From Mycogone perniciosa (Eukaryota > Ascomycota > Sordariomycetes > Hypocreales > Hypocreaceae), in NCBI GenBank assembly GCA_025331125.1, contig JAOALB010000169.1:1-64000 (forward strand): DNA of 64,000 bases. The letters run 5' to 3'. This document shows positions 10,940 to 23,230 of this stretch, in pieces (position 1 is the stretch's first letter; each line of letters starts with the position of its first letter). The notes beneath the pieces are model-generated. The model had not been told where the DNA came from and searched no databases. It was given only the letters and a program-made list of their open reading frames with translations. The position numbers and the translations under genes are program-made.

Positions 10940-12320
10940 CTATGTAGCCTTAACAGCCACCGTAAGACCTCTTCTCTTCATCTCCCTATCACCAGCCTGC
11001 ATAGCCGCGAAATGGGTCCAGTCATGGCTATCCAGAGCCAGAGCCCATGCCATGGCACCTCCAAGACATTTAGCTCCCACAATCTCTCTGAATTTGCGGG
11101 CGGTGAATTCAGGGGTATCCCAAGTCCAGTAAACCTTGGTGTCAGGATCCCAGTACCACTCACCACCGAGCTCCTCGTCCGCCTTGCCGTTTTCCATAGC
11201 GTTCTGCAGAGCACCACCCCAAGTGGAAGCCTCAAAGGTGACGGCCCCTGACAGGCCAGTGTCGCTGCCATCGGAATTCTCTAGGACAGCAGTAGGGCAG
11301 TCTGTGGGGGTAGTGCACACCGCACCCTCTGCAGTGGTAAACCACTTAGCATAAAAGCCGAAACCAAGGACCATCTTCCCCGGAGTCATTCCTCTCTCGA
11401 TGTAGATATTCACAGTATTAAGGGATCCCGCAACGGAGCTGTGATGGGCCGTCACGTTCATCCGACGGTTCATGAGGTCGTATGTCATAACCTTTTGGCA
11501 AAATATTAGCATAGATGCTCTTGTCTTCATCAATTTCATGACTACTCACATTGACAAAGTCTACTATCCTGTCAATTTTGGGCACCTGCTCGGCTGTGAA
11601 TGCCATCATATCCTCTTCACGCCCGGGAACAGCAATGGAGAGTTCCTTGGCTCCGATGGCAGCCTTGATCTCTGCCAGAAGCAGCGGGAATGTCTCGATC
11701 TCGCTAACCTTCTCAGAGTTGGGGATTTGTCTGTAGTCCTGACCATTACCCCCAGGGTACTCCCTGTCGATATCTGTCGAAACATCCATCAGCATTGGCC
11801 AGCAAGCAGAAAAGCGTGTATAGGTGTATATGTATATAAGCAAAAAGAACTCTTCACTCACCAACACAGTCGTAGCCCAAATGATGCAGAGTAGTAGCAA
11901 CATTCTGAGCATACTGCTTGCGGGTGCTGTCGGTGGCGACACCAGCACTAAAACCAGATGTATCTCCCCATCCACCGATCGCCAGGCAGATCTTGGTGTC
12001 CTCATCAAACAAGGCTCGGATTTGATCCAGAGGCATGAATGGCGTGTATGAGGCTCCGTTGTTGAAGATTGTACTGCTGGCAAAGGATGTCATGACATGG
12101 GTCACGCCCGCAGTCACAGTCTTGTTTGGTAACGATGCGATGTGCCATCTATTTACAGGAAAATCAGCAATCCACAACCATTAGTATTGGACAGCGGTTG
12201 TTTGTAAGGCTGTAAGGACGAGAGTACTTACTGGCCAAAGTACATGACAAACCGCGGCGAGGGTATGCCAAGATGGATGGCAGCAGAAGCCGCCACGGTT
12301 CCAAGAGTCGAGGCTCGCAT
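10940..12320 (-). CDS. Glycoside hydrolase family 18 (class V) chitinase-like protein
   Basis: GH18 enzymes hydrolyse beta-1,4-GlcNAc polymers by substrate-assisted catalysis. Four exons (12320-12232, 12148-11862, 11773-11550, 11491-10940) join in frame to 383 aa. Visible family landmarks are the first barrel strand PRFVMYFGQWH, the LAIGGWGD strand, the catalytic DxxDxDxE motif as DCVDIDRE (residues 123-130, formed across the intron at 11774-11861, with E130 the proton donor), VDFVNVMTYDLMNRR, and the C-terminal GGAMAWALALD. Donors are GTAAGT, GTGAGT and GTGAGT. The N-terminus before the first strand is only about 20 residues and is weakly hydrophobic, so secretion is uncertain. There is no chitin-binding domain. 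It may act in wall remodelling or chitin use. Confidence 0.9.
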
Positions 12321-14257
12321 TATAGAGACTACAGATTAACAACCGAAAGCGAGAATGACAGGCGAAGAAGTCAATTGTGATGAGGACAGAAGCTCATCGG
12401 CAAGTCGCCTGGAAATGGGGCTATCTTTAATACTGCTACAGAATACAGAGTATGGAGCTTATTGTGGTTTGTGTGGAGTTCCGGCAGTGGATGGATGTCA
12501 GACCCAAGGAGCATACTATATGGTAATACTCCGCAAGCTCTTGTTGATTGTCAAGGTTGCATTGCAACTTTATTTCCTATAATCAGATCGAAATTACCGT
12601 CACATTCAAGAGGGCCTGTTTGTGTTCTATCGCTGACCATGGGAGGCGGTTCCTGGTAGCGCTGATTCAACAGTCACCGGTCGAAACAGCGAGACACGCC
12701 ACAGGGATTGAAATGCTTATCCTGCTATTCGTAAGCAGATGCGACTCAGGCACAAGATCAGCGTGACCCTTACGGTTCTTTTGAGTATAGCAACTAATTG
12801 GTGGGTTGCCTCTATAGGCTCACAAACAGGGGCCTATTGGACTTTTGATAACCGAGCATGTTTCTTTATTTCTTAATTCTTGCAGGGTATATGTATTCTG
12901 CAAAGTGCTAGGACGTACGGAGTACCTGGGGGCAAAAGGATAGGTTCTTAATTTAAAGCAAGTGCACCATTACAACTAAGGTATTCATAGGTACTGCATA
13001 TGAGTAATGGCATTGAAATGTTGATGTGGGGGGGACCTCGGTCAGTTGAAGTCTCACCACACTCCCGGGGTAGTGATCTACAGAGGAACATGCGAGTATA
13101 AAGAAACGCCCGCAACCCCCGGCCCACATTCTACTGTCCAAGCACCCTATATACTCCGTAGGGAGGGGGGGTCATCTTTAGTCGAGCCGCGTTTAATGCG
13201 GGTGTTGGATTCGGTTCGTTGACATTGTAGGCGGGACAGGCTTATTCCAATGAGTAAATGAGGGCAATATTTCGGCTTCGCCACCCAGGTGGCTAATCGT
13301 GCTCCGGAACAAGACAAGTGATTTAATGACAGCGTTTTAAAGACTCTCTCCTCGGTATCCAATCCTTTCAGTCATATCAATCATTGCGTCGCCTCTCTAT
13401 GAGTATGAGTATGAGTAGTAATCCGCTTTGAAATGGTGTCCTAACAATAGGTCCTACCCGGCCGAACATTCCGTGATACGGGAGGTCAAAGCCCGGCTTT
13501 TGCTTCGACGTAAGAGCCAAATGGGACACTCTCCCAATATCCCGGTCTCCATACTCCGTACTGCCTATTCCATATTCGTACTCCGTACGGAGTACTGCTT
13601 CCCACTTCCAGCGAGTTCCTGTCTTGTGGCTTACAGGGATTTTCCCCAAGCAGCCATCCTGCCACATCTCCGACCATTCCGGGGAAAGCAACCATAGCTC
13701 ATCTCATGTCACTCGTAACGGCGTCTTGGCAGCACAAAAAGGGGTTCAAATTTTAATGAATTCATTCCTGATTTGGTTTCCCAGCAACCAACAAACCCTC
13801 CGCTACCCACATTAAAACATTAGCGTCCGTTCCAAGCATCTACCCATTAATGTACAAAACCCATGCGGTTTAAACTTTGTGGTACAAGCTCACGATGCAA
13901 TCAACCTTTTTTCTACTTCTATCGGCAAGCGGGCTCTCGAGCTCGGATATTTCCCCCCTAAGCTAGATGGTTAAGACGTGACTACAACTGCCATGGCGTC
14001 TGCCAATTCTTCCTCCATGATACCCTTTAAACCAGGCATCCACTCATTCCACGGGATGTATGGAGTACGGAGTACGGAATATTCAATGCCGGTAACCGAT
14101 TTTGGTAAGCCCAGCTTGTGCTGTACGGAGTATCCACAAGGCATCATTCTACGTATTTGCTGAACATTGCCGCACGAGACCCCTGAAGTTTTCCCATTGA
14201 TCTCAATTGTGCGCATGTACGGAGTACTCGTACGAGTAAAATCGCTCAGTCGCTAAT
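12321..14257. other. Intergenic region with repeated GTACGGAGTAC-type palindromes
   Basis: I see no gene. The stretch holds many copies of the window's dispersed palindrome: 12915-12925, 13152-13160, 13552-13560, the 18-bp perfect palindrome GTACTCCGTACGGAGTAC at 13578-13595, and others near 14065, 14123 and 14217. The left part should contain the chitinase promoter. Open frames here lack codon structure or family matches. Confidence 0.6.
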
Positions 14258-15508
14258 CTATGGAATTACCCGACACTCAAGTTGTTGTTGTAGCCAATCC
14301 TTCCAGCCCTGGTCGTTGAGAATTGATCTCACTCTGGCTTCAAGCCACCCCGTATTGCCCCAGAATCCCCAAGAGGCCTGAAACCGACACCAGTCAACAA
14401 GTGCTGCCTCCCAATGCCGATAAAATACATCCCACTCATAATCCAGGGTATTGTTCTCCGGTTTATTGTCTAGGAGAATCGTTCGATACTGCTTAAGCAG
14501 GTTCCTTTCGCCTTCATCCATCGCGAGTTCGTCTGGTATTGTGTTATGGCTAGTAAGCATGTCCATGGGAACAGAGCAAGTGAACAGCTTTGCTAGGTCG
14601 CAAACGCCCAGTCCAATCCCCGCGTATTGAAAGTCAAAGAAAGCCACCTTATCACCAGTGTCTGCGGAGAACAGGTTTTCTGACTTGACATCTCCGTGGA
14701 TATACGTTTCGAATGGTCTGCCAGTTGGGGTGAGGAAATCCGCGACCATTTCAGAAATAGACGACGAGCCTTGAACACGACTGCAAAGCGCTCCAGACCA
14801 TTCCGAGTAATCTTCGTGGGCGAGGTCATTGTACTCTTTCCGCCGTGTCGCTAGATAAGTGTATCCTCCATTCAACCAAAGACTCCTTCCGACTGAGTGA
14901 GAATTAACCTGTCTCCACTTTGCTTCATCAAGCGGTGGCAGAAGGAAGCTGTCTAGTTTTTTGGGGAGGAACTCCCAAGAGCTGCTGTGAAACTTGGCCA
15001 GCCATTCTAGAGCAGCATAAGTCTGACGTGGAGAGAGGACCGATCTCTTCTCACCTGCGACAGGGAATTCCAAGCGCAAATCAGTCATTATTGTGGCTAT
15101 CAGATCCTGTATCCCGTCTGCAATGGCCTTTTCTCGCATGCTTCGTGTCGATGCCAGGCATTTGGTCACTGCCACATCATCGTTTAGCCGAGGCGCAATC
15201 TCGTCATAAAAATATTGCTCGACTTCGTAGCTAAACATCTTGCGAAGATGGCCTTCATCGCCAGTACGAGCTGGAGGTGAGATGAGTTTCAGGATCAGGT
15301 GGCACGTGCCGTCTGAGCCATCTTTATGGTCCTTGTAAAGGCGATGCCATGGAGCCGCGATATTGTCACTGACTGGTCGGGCTTTGATGGCGCAGATATG
15401 ACCGTAGCCCGCCCATAGAGCCTGAAGCTCGGTGCAAGAAATGAGCTCAAGGCCAATCCAAGAGAGCATAATCTTGGCGACGCGCCTGGGTTCCATTGAG
15501 GAGGCCAT
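14258..15508 (-). CDS. APH/CHK-like small-molecule kinase domain protein
   Basis: This single-exon gene encodes 416 aa from ATG 15508; an in-frame extension upstream has no ATG. It belongs to the aminoglycoside-phosphotransferase/choline-kinase-like superfamily (CHK/EcKinase-like), which phosphorylates small hydroxylated molecules; the substrate cannot be inferred. Visible kinase features are HLILKLIS (probable ATP-binding lysine, about residue 74), the conserved E in YEVEQYFYDE, the Brenner-type catalytic motif HGDVKSEN (271-278, with D273 and N278) and the metal-binding FFDFQYAG (D at 292). It has no signal peptide or membrane segment, suggesting a cytosolic enzyme. The catalytic set is complete, so activity is plausible. 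Confidence 0.85.
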   Translation of the reverse strand: MASSMEPRRVAKIMLSWIGLELISCTELQALWAGYGHICAIKARPVSDNIAAPWHRLYKDHKDGSDGTCHLILKLISPPARTGDEGHLRKMFSYEVEQYFYDEIAPRLNDDVAVTKCLASTRSMREKAIADGIQDLIATIMTDLRLEFPVAGEKRSVLSPRQTYAALEWLAKFHSSSWEFLPKKLDSFLLPPLDEAKWRQVNSHSVGRSLWLNGGYTYLATRRKEYNDLAHEDYSEWSGALCSRVQGSSSISEMVADFLTPTGRPFETYIHGDVKSENLFSADTGDKVAFFDFQYAGIGLGVCDLAKLFTCSVPMDMLTSHNTIPDELAMDEGERNLLKQYRTILLDNKPENNTLDYEWDVFYRHWEAALVDWCRFQASWGFWGNTGWLEARVRSILNDQGWKDWLQQQLECRVIP

Positions 15509-17524
15509 GATTGCTGGTGAAGGCAGTTTGCTGGGCAAAGAAAAGCTCCTAAATAGAAAATTGGGCCTGAAATGCAATTAGGTAGAGTGGGTCCGCTCAA
15601 TAAGCGGACCATGTAATAATAATAGTACGAAGCAGTCTTCCAGGACTAAGATAAAAGACTCGCCCGCACTCCAAGGTGTGAGAATTTGCTCTCTTGTCTT
15701 CATCGCAAACTTATCTTAACTATCGCAATTTTCCAAGCCCACACTCGAGCAGAGAGATCTCTTTTCGCCGCAAGACAAGACGCCAGCTGTGATAACGTTT
15801 AGGGGTGATATTATTAACATCAAGAAAACGAAAATAAATACGAGAAAAAGACCATCCTGAACTGAGATGTTGTGTATGATGTGCCCAAGACTTACCATCG
15901 TCATCATATGTCTAGTGACTGTCCCTTGTGAGGGAGATAACGCAGATTCACCAATGAACACCAAGGTGGTCCTTTTTAAGCCTATTTTTTTTGGCTCCAA
16001 CGCCTTAACCCCGATATGGCTGGACATTCAGACAGCGTTACAGGTGTTGAATAGGCCAGTCGAGAAATCTGGCAGATTCTTTGACACGAGCAAACAAACT
16101 TAGCTGCTAATCTCTGTTAACTACTTCAAGAGAGATCTGAGCCTCGGACCCCGGTGTTCGACCGGGCAGAAATACAGGTGGATTCCTAATACTTACCGTT
16201 AGGACGAGCTATTGTAACTACTACCGGCATTGTTGTATACGCTTGGTACCCTTGAACATGTTCCCAGATTAGTGGGAGTTATATATTATTTGCTGTAAAA
16301 TAATATGGCAACGTGACCGTTGAACGGTCTGGATTTCCCTTTCTGCAATCACAGCCTTAATAAAATTATAGCTTTGCCTTATGCTAATACTCTGAGTTTT
16401 TTTATTTGGCTGTTAGGGCGTTTACAGAGGTCTCTGACTCGGTCCTCTATGGCCGCAATGTCTCAGTGGCTTCAATAGATTATGCCAGCTTTTCTTTGAC
16501 TTAGTTGGCGCTAATGGCTTCATTCCAGCTATGGTGTAAAACAGTGAGCTGGGTGAAGACTCTAAGAGGGCCGTCATTTTTGAGGATTTTGCGACCTCCG
16601 CCAATTGGGTTCTCCCAGTCAGGCTTTCCCAGTCAGTTCCCCCCTTTTTTCTTTTTTTCTTTCACAGCCTTTGATAAATTTTCATGGGAGTTGGATAAAA
16701 CTTCACGGGGCCTCAGTCGTGATGCTTCGACTATGACGTTGCGAAGCTAGGGTGGCGATGTTTGTGGCGGGGACACTCGACGTCTAACGCCATCGTTACA
16801 CGCGCCAGGCATTTCTCGGCATTTCGAAGGGGTTCTTAGCTGGAGTCTTGCACGGATGGACCGTTACGTTCATAAGGCAGATTTGTGTGCTATCAACTTG
16901 TTGGCTTACACATGCACCCACAGCCACCACCCGTCGTTGTGGTTGATTCTTACTGACTGCGTCGTCAAAGCCACGCTCAATACACTGAATGTGTGCACCT
17001 TCAAGTGGCAGCAAGATGAGAGGAGGAACAACGATGAAATTGTTGAGAAGGGCGAATTTTGCCCGGTCCCATGGTAGGCACCATATGCCTCTAGGATTGA
17101 GATGGATTTCCATTGCTTGAATCAGTTGGTGTTCACTTGCATGGCAATGGGAAGGAAGTCTGCATATTTCATTCAACCGTGTCCCAATCTTCAAACACGT
17201 ACGGTGTGCTCCTTGTCGAGAATCCGCGAGTCTTCTTAATCTTTTTCTTCGTGGCCTTTAAGCGACAGCCACCCAGCGCCTCCCATTGAAAAGGATGCTC
17301 CACCAAATACGATCCTAATCCCGGATGTGAGCTTAAGGCAAGTAGGAAATGTAGGGCCTTCACATGCAGCTAATTGGATTATTAAGCACCTTAATGCCGG
17401 CTGATGGGCACGGCTCTGCGTGGTAATCCATTATTTATACTCCATTTGCAGCCTTTGCAAAAGGACAAGACAAACGGGATTCCGACTGACTACCTTGCCG
17501 TTGTCAGTCTCAGCGCTTGAAGGA
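15509..17524. other. Intergenic region; no supported gene
   Basis: Two kilobases lie between the kinase promoter and the Zn2Cys6 gene. A 132-codon minus-strand open frame (17194-16796) has no recognisable domain and is not called. The part from 16260 to 16480 is moderately AT-rich. I cannot assign any element. Confidence 0.4.
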
Positions 17525-19809
17525 ATGCCCCAGTCTCCAGAGCAGTCTCCATCTCCCGCCGCCCTTGATCCGAGCAGTGATAAGAAGCGGCGCGCCTCCA
17601 AGGCATGCTGCTGCTGCCGGACTCGTAAGGTGCGATGCGATGTTCTTCAGACTGGTCTACCCTGTACAAAATGCCGGGTTGATGGGTTCGAGTGCGTCGT
17701 CCAGGAGCGCAAGAAGAGACGCAAGAAGAATGAGCCCAAGGAGCAGGAGTCCCCCGACGGCGAGCGGCTGAGGATAGATGCTGCAGCCAGAGCTTCATCG
17801 GCGCGCTCAATCCCACAGCATACCATGCTCCACCAAGTCCCACATTATTCTTTCTTCCGCAACTTCGCTGCCAAAGGTCAGCAACCTTTGTTGCCTGCAC
17901 AAGGTCGGGATCAGTTTGCATTAGGACTTGGTAACCCTGCCAGTTTCCTCGATGACGATGTGGAGTTTCTGAGACATAAGGGTGTTTTTGATCTCCCACC
18001 GAAGAAGGTTATGGATGAGTTTGTGTCCCATTATTTCCAGGTCTTTCATCCATTTTTCCCCATTGTGGACAAGTACGCGTTCCTGGAGAGTTACTTCCGG
18101 AGCGATCACGAAGACATCATCAATCGCCGTGGCCCCAGTCTCCTGCTCCTCCAAACTATTCTCTTCACGGCGAGTGCGGTACGTTCACCCAGGTCTTGGA
18201 GCCTTGGATTGCACCTTACAATGGCTCACCAACTGTTCACAGACTGTACCTGTGAGCATCTTGCGAGAAGTTGGCTTCTCATCTCGGAAACATGGCAGAA
18301 GCGTGCTTCACCGTAGGGCACGGGTAGGTTCTCAAAAAGTCAGTTCACAAGACTGTCGCTGATATCCACAGTATCTCTATGAATTTGACTTGGAATCTGA
18401 TGATGTCACGGTCATTCAATCACTTCTCTTGATGAGCCATTATTACCCATCAATGGTTGAACAGAAGCACACATGGTTCTGGGTTTACCAGGCCATATGT
18501 CTCGCACAAGGTGCGGGCCTTCATCGTGATGCAGGCCAGGCGCCTCAACGAAGGCTGTGGGCAAGGATATGGTGGGCTTGTCTCATCAGGGACCGACTGA
18601 TCACACTTGGCACTGGGCGTCCAATGCATATCAACAGTTTAGACTGCAATGTTCCCATGCTCACACCAGCTGATCTAGAAGAAGAGGGCGATAGCGAAGA
18701 TGACCGCACCGTCAAAGCTATTTTCGTCGAATTTGTGCGGCTTTGCCAGTATATGGAAGGTGTCTTGTCACTTCCGCACAGCCTGGCGGCAGCAGCAAAC
18801 TCGTTGCCTGAGCAGATCAACCTTTGTGAAACAACACTCCAGCACTGGCGCGATAATCTGATACCGGCGGCAAGACGGCGCGAGGAATCCGGCATCAGCT
18901 TTGAGAAACGCGATATATGCGCTTTGTATAGGGCTGTCCTCCACATGATGTACAAGTGAGTTCTACCCTGGAGTTTGAACCAACCATTCATTAACCAACA
19001 TTTCAAAAGTATTGTCATAGTGGCTCTTCATCAGTCCCATCATGCTCTCGGCGACAGCCGCCCTGGCAGTGCGCAGCCACCACCACCAAAGGTCCAGGCC
19101 GCGGCCGAGGACTCTACTCGGCTCGCTATCGAACTTGTTGATCTTGGTCTGGTCAAATTTTGTCCGACGATATGGTTAGCCTCACTTACCCACATCTTGA
19201 ATCCCATGCTTTATACTTACCCAAAGCATTGTTACCGCAATCCTTCCACCACTCATCGTTCACCTTCTCATCATGCGCTCTGCCCAAGATGATTACGGCA
19301 AGGCAACTGACACCAGTCGATTCGATAAATGCATGGTATTTTTGCATCAACTGAGCGAGATCTATTGGCACGCGAGCTTCTACCATGAATTTTTCCAGCT
19401 CGCTGCGTCAAATTTACAGAGCTTGGTGGCAAACAATGGCGAACCGGATCCTCTCGTCGAATTCCTCAACGACGGTATACTACCCGGAAGGCAACTATTC
19501 AGCAAACCCTTGGAACCGCAGTCTCAGGGCACAAGCCGGGAGCGGCCACCAGCCGACGATGAGAAAGGAGACGAGTCGGACGTACAGAGGGAACGAAAAC
19601 CCATGAGCAGGGAAAATCACCGTAACGGATTGCCATCCAACGCTCACACTATACTTCCAGCTTCAACGGCCCAAACTGTTGTGGTCCATAATCCTGTCTC
19701 ACCAAGACTCGACGCCAGTGATGCCATGCTGCTAGATACCAGCACACAGCCGTTTGAGAACTGGCTGGGTGATTTGGGGCATTTCCAAGTCACATTTCCA
19801 TCTGCCTGA
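17525..19809 (+). CDS. Zn(II)2Cys6 transcription factor with fungal-specific TF domain
   Basis: This is a nuclear DNA-binding regulator. Five exons (17525-18178, 18243-18323, 18372-18955, 19010-19174, 19227-19809) give 688 aa in frame. The zinc cluster is C28-x2-C31-x6-C38-x8-C47-x2-C50-x6-C57, followed by the basic linker RKKRRKK. The middle homology region starts at FVSHYFQVFHPFFPIVDK and continues through LESDDVTVIQSLLLMSHYY and the GLHRDAG helix, the pattern of the CTF1/cutinase-regulator-like group. The segment IVTAILPPLIVHLL after intron 4 also fits that group. The C-terminus is low-complexity and acidic, a possible activation domain. It is tail-to-tail, 75 bp apart, with the dehydratase-like gene; no direct regulatory link can be shown. 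Confidence 0.9.
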
Positions 19810-19883
19810 GAAAATGCCACTGTATAGACTCATGTACAGCGTCTGGTTTATCTATATTGCGAGTACCTACACACCTTCTCACT

Positions 19884-21503
19884 TTACAACTTCGGCTCCT
19901 TCATAAGTGCCTGTCCCTGCCCACTCCTCCAGAAGCTACCCGACGGGAAACTGTACTTCTCAATCGCCTCGGGTTTGTACTCGACACTATAGCCCGCTTC
20001 GTATGGAGTGACAAAGTGCCCATCCTCGGTTTGGACGGGATAGGTCAAGACCTCCCTAAACGAGTTGATGTGTTCAAGTAGACTCTTCTCTCCGGCAACA
20101 CACAAGTAGTTGATCAGAGCAAGATGCTGGGTATACTCGTTCAGACCAATACCACCACTGTGAGGGACGATCGGGACGTTAAACCTATGCAAATTTGTTA
20201 GACGCATCAGAAGACGGAAGGCAGACGATATTGCAACTCACTTCTTCGCCATTAAAAGGACCGCCATAACCTCGTTCACACCACCTAACCTAGACGCATC
20301 AATTTGGCAGTAGTCGATTGAGCCTGCTTGCAGGAGCTGTTTGAACATTACGCGGTTCTGGCAGTGCTCGCCAGTAGCGACACCGACACCGTAAGGTTTC
20401 AAAACCTTCCGGATCTCAGCGTGGCCGAGGATATCATCTGGCGACGTGGGCTCTTCGATGAACCTTTCTATTTTGTCAGAAAATTATCGTTCTGGTGCCT
20501 TTGGCTGTTTTAGCGGCTTACACAGGTTTGTACTCGACAAGCTCGAGCATGTAGTCGATCGCCTCGGGGACACTCCACACCTGATTAGCATCGACCATGA
20601 GCATACGATCATAGCCGATTATATCACGGGCAAGCTTCAAACGGCGCTTATCATCAGCGAGGTTGCCGCCGACCTTGAACTTAAACTTGTCCATGCCCAT
20701 GGCAAGGTTAGACTTAATCAGCTGCACCATCTTTCCGTCCGAGAAACCGAGCCAGCCGGCTTGTGTCGTGTATGCCGGTACGGCCTTGTTGATGTGTGCG
20801 TCCTCGAGCCGTACTGCTTTGGTCTTCTCTTGCTCCCGCAACATCTCCACGGCCTCTTTTGGTGTGATAACGTCGAGAATATATCGGAAGTCAATGCAGT
20901 TGACGAATTCCTCAGGCGTCATATCCGCGACGACTTTCCATACTGGCTTGTTCAGGTAGCGGCCCCAAAGGTCCCAGAGCGCGTTGACGCATGTGCTGAG
21001 GCCCAGATGAATGACGCCCTTTTCCGGACCGATCCAGCGCAGTTGCGAGTCAGAGACAAGATGACGCCAGGTCCGGCCCATGCTCTCAGTCAACTCGGCC
21101 AGCGACTGTCCAACGAGACGCTCGGCGATCATCTCGGCCGCAGAGGTACATAGGTTATTGCCACGGCCGATGGTGAAGGCGAAACCGTGACCTTTGAGAT
21201 CTGTGTTGGTCTTGAGGATCAGGTAAGCGGCACTGTAATTTGGCCCAGGATTCATGGCGTCTGAGCCAGACAAATCCAGGCTGGTAGGAAATCTCAAGTC
21301 TGTGAATATGGTTAGTCATTTTGCTTTATTTACGTCACAATATCTTCACCATGAGCCTCAAAGCCTGTGATCTTGATCTCTGAGGCGGGTATTGATGAGC
21401 CGGTAAAAGCGCCATTTCCGTTATAGGCGTAATTAACACCATCGTCATCTATGCGTGATGGTGTCATTGTGGTTGTTGTGTAGGATGCTGCTTCCGACTC
21501 CAT
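19884..21503 (-). CDS. Enolase-superfamily sugar-acid dehydratase, L-fuconate dehydratase/ENOSF1-like
   Basis: Members dehydrate acid sugars through a metal-stabilised enolate. Four exons (21503-21350, 21299-20522, 20463-20242, 20184-19884) give 484 aa. Landmarks are DLRFPTSL at the first junction, SDSQLRWIGPEKGV, CIDFRYI, PAYTTQAGWLGFSDGK, the catalytic lysine strand KFKFKVGG (K256-K260), the metal-ligand strand VDANQVW (D288), FIEEPTSPDDILGH, GEHCQNR, and PHSGGIGLNEYTQH with the catalytic His. These follow human ENOSF1 and bacterial L-fuconate dehydratase closely, so the L-fuconate or related L-galactonate type is the best guess. The first intron uses GTGAAG; this choice is required to restore DLRFPTS. 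The protein is probably cytosolic and catabolic. The divergent transporter at 23231 could supply substrate, but this is only positional. Confidence 0.9.
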
Positions 21504-23230
21504 AAGTAGAATGAGACCGAGGCCACCCACCTCTTATAATCTTCACACTCGTGATCTAGTTTTATCATGTGTACTAACATCGCTCCCGAGTCTCCAAGTC
21601 ACAATGGAGGAGTCATCGCCAGGGTTTATGGAAGTTGCCAATCTAGCCAATCACAGCAATCCTCCCGGTTGCTCGGCTGTATGTTGCAGCTGATGTCAGT
21701 GCGTTTACCGAAGAAAAGTCCGTGTATCCCATAGACCAGATTTCTGCCGAAGGAAAATCCGCACATCTTCGGGACTACTTTCTTCTCAATAACGGCGTGG
21801 TGTTACCGCATGGAATCTCCCTCCGTAGTGCATATATATGATGCCTAGATCGAGGTGTACATAGCAGCTTCGATGAACTCGCGTTAGCCAACATGAAAGG
21901 TGTTCTACGTACTCCGTACAATTCATCATGAATATGAGGGGAATTTAATACCGCTTTGCTGCTTTAGTCCTCTTCGGCATTGGACTGCCCCGACGACGGG
22001 ACGGGATCTGGGGTTTCGAAAATCTTGGGTTTAGATTTGATCTGGCCAATCACAAAGAGTGTTCCGGCTCTTCGGATGTTCGTCTCCTATTGTTCCGCGA
22101 GTGATGGGCAGGCAAATGTTACACATTGTACATATCTAATATGTTCCATATGTATTGACGAGAGTAGTCGCTGATGGATAGTGATGAACACTATGAATTG
22201 CGGGAAATGTCATGAAAACGGCGAGAAAGGCGAATTAGCATCGTTCAACTCCATGATCCTGACCAGATGCTAAAATCCATGTCAAGTTCATCTTGGACCA
22301 TGTACCCGTCGTTTGGCTTTTGGACATGTAGGTTTATTAACTTCGTTCGCAGAAACTACCAGAGTTATTTCCAGAATATGGGTTCAATGAGTGAACTTTG
22401 AAGCAAACGCCACTCCGAAGGACCGCGTTGCAAATAGACCATTCCAACCTGCAGATGATATTTTGTCCATACCACAGCTCCGAACCTTTTCAACCATTAC
22501 CTCTGTCGTTGCTGGCACATTTTGGTCACGAAATATTATAAAGAGCATAATTTTGGCGACTTAAACGTCGCGTGCAGTGGTGTGTTTTCCTCCTTGCCCT
22601 GGATTGGCAGATCACATCACATACGCAAGAGCAGCCTCTCTTCGCATCAAGGTTCTTCGGAAAGGTCAATACGGCGGATGTCGAGATAAATTGATTGGCG
22701 GGCATCGATATTAGCATCCATACCTCCGAGATATCTCGTATTTGCGCGTATAGCTGATGTCCCTCACTCCCTCCTTTCATCCCTGTACTCTTGGGTTCTT
22801 TGTGTTGTGATCATCCTTGACCTTACGATAAGGATAAGCTAGTTGCACGTTTCATATTTCTTGCATGGACGAACATCCAATTTCCATTATCTTTCTCTCG
22901 CTTCTCCCAACCGTGCTTTGGTGCACGTTTGTATGATGATTGCTTCTATCTAGGAAATCTGTTATAACTACCTAGTCAAAAGCTCGATCACTATTTGTCA
23001 GGCAATTCTAGCAGTCGCAATGCTCTGAACTCTCTCTGACTCAGCGCCAACATTGATTTATAATCGTGAAGTCTGAATTGAAAAGCCGAGTCCACCTTCG
23101 GCATCCCACCGACCCACCCATATATGTCTGGGTCTTAAAAATTATGCACGTAGGTCTAATAAGTCGAGCATCCTTTCATTTACATTTCCAGGTGGAACTT
23201 GCTGGTTCACTGCGACGCGTATTCGCTGCC
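21504..23230. promoter_or_regulatory. Divergent intergenic region between dehydratase and DHA2 transporter
   Basis: This 1.7-kb region should hold both promoters. One GTACTCCGTAC copy lies near 21909-21919. I see no convincing gene; the 84-codon minus-strand frame at 22526-22780 has no family signature. Confidence 0.45.

Noticed and set aside
7320..12320. Secondary-metabolite gene cluster around the two methyltransferases
   Set aside because: No PKS, NRPS, terpene cyclase, P450 or dedicated transporter is nearby. Two methyltransferases are not enough.
13377..13697. Overlapping frames on both strands rich in EYEYG/TEYG
   Set aside because: They are translations of the GTACGGAGTAC-type repeats, not proteins.
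16796..17194. 132-codon minus-strand frame in the intergenic region
   Set aside because: No domain, no neighbouring exon and no homologue I recognise.
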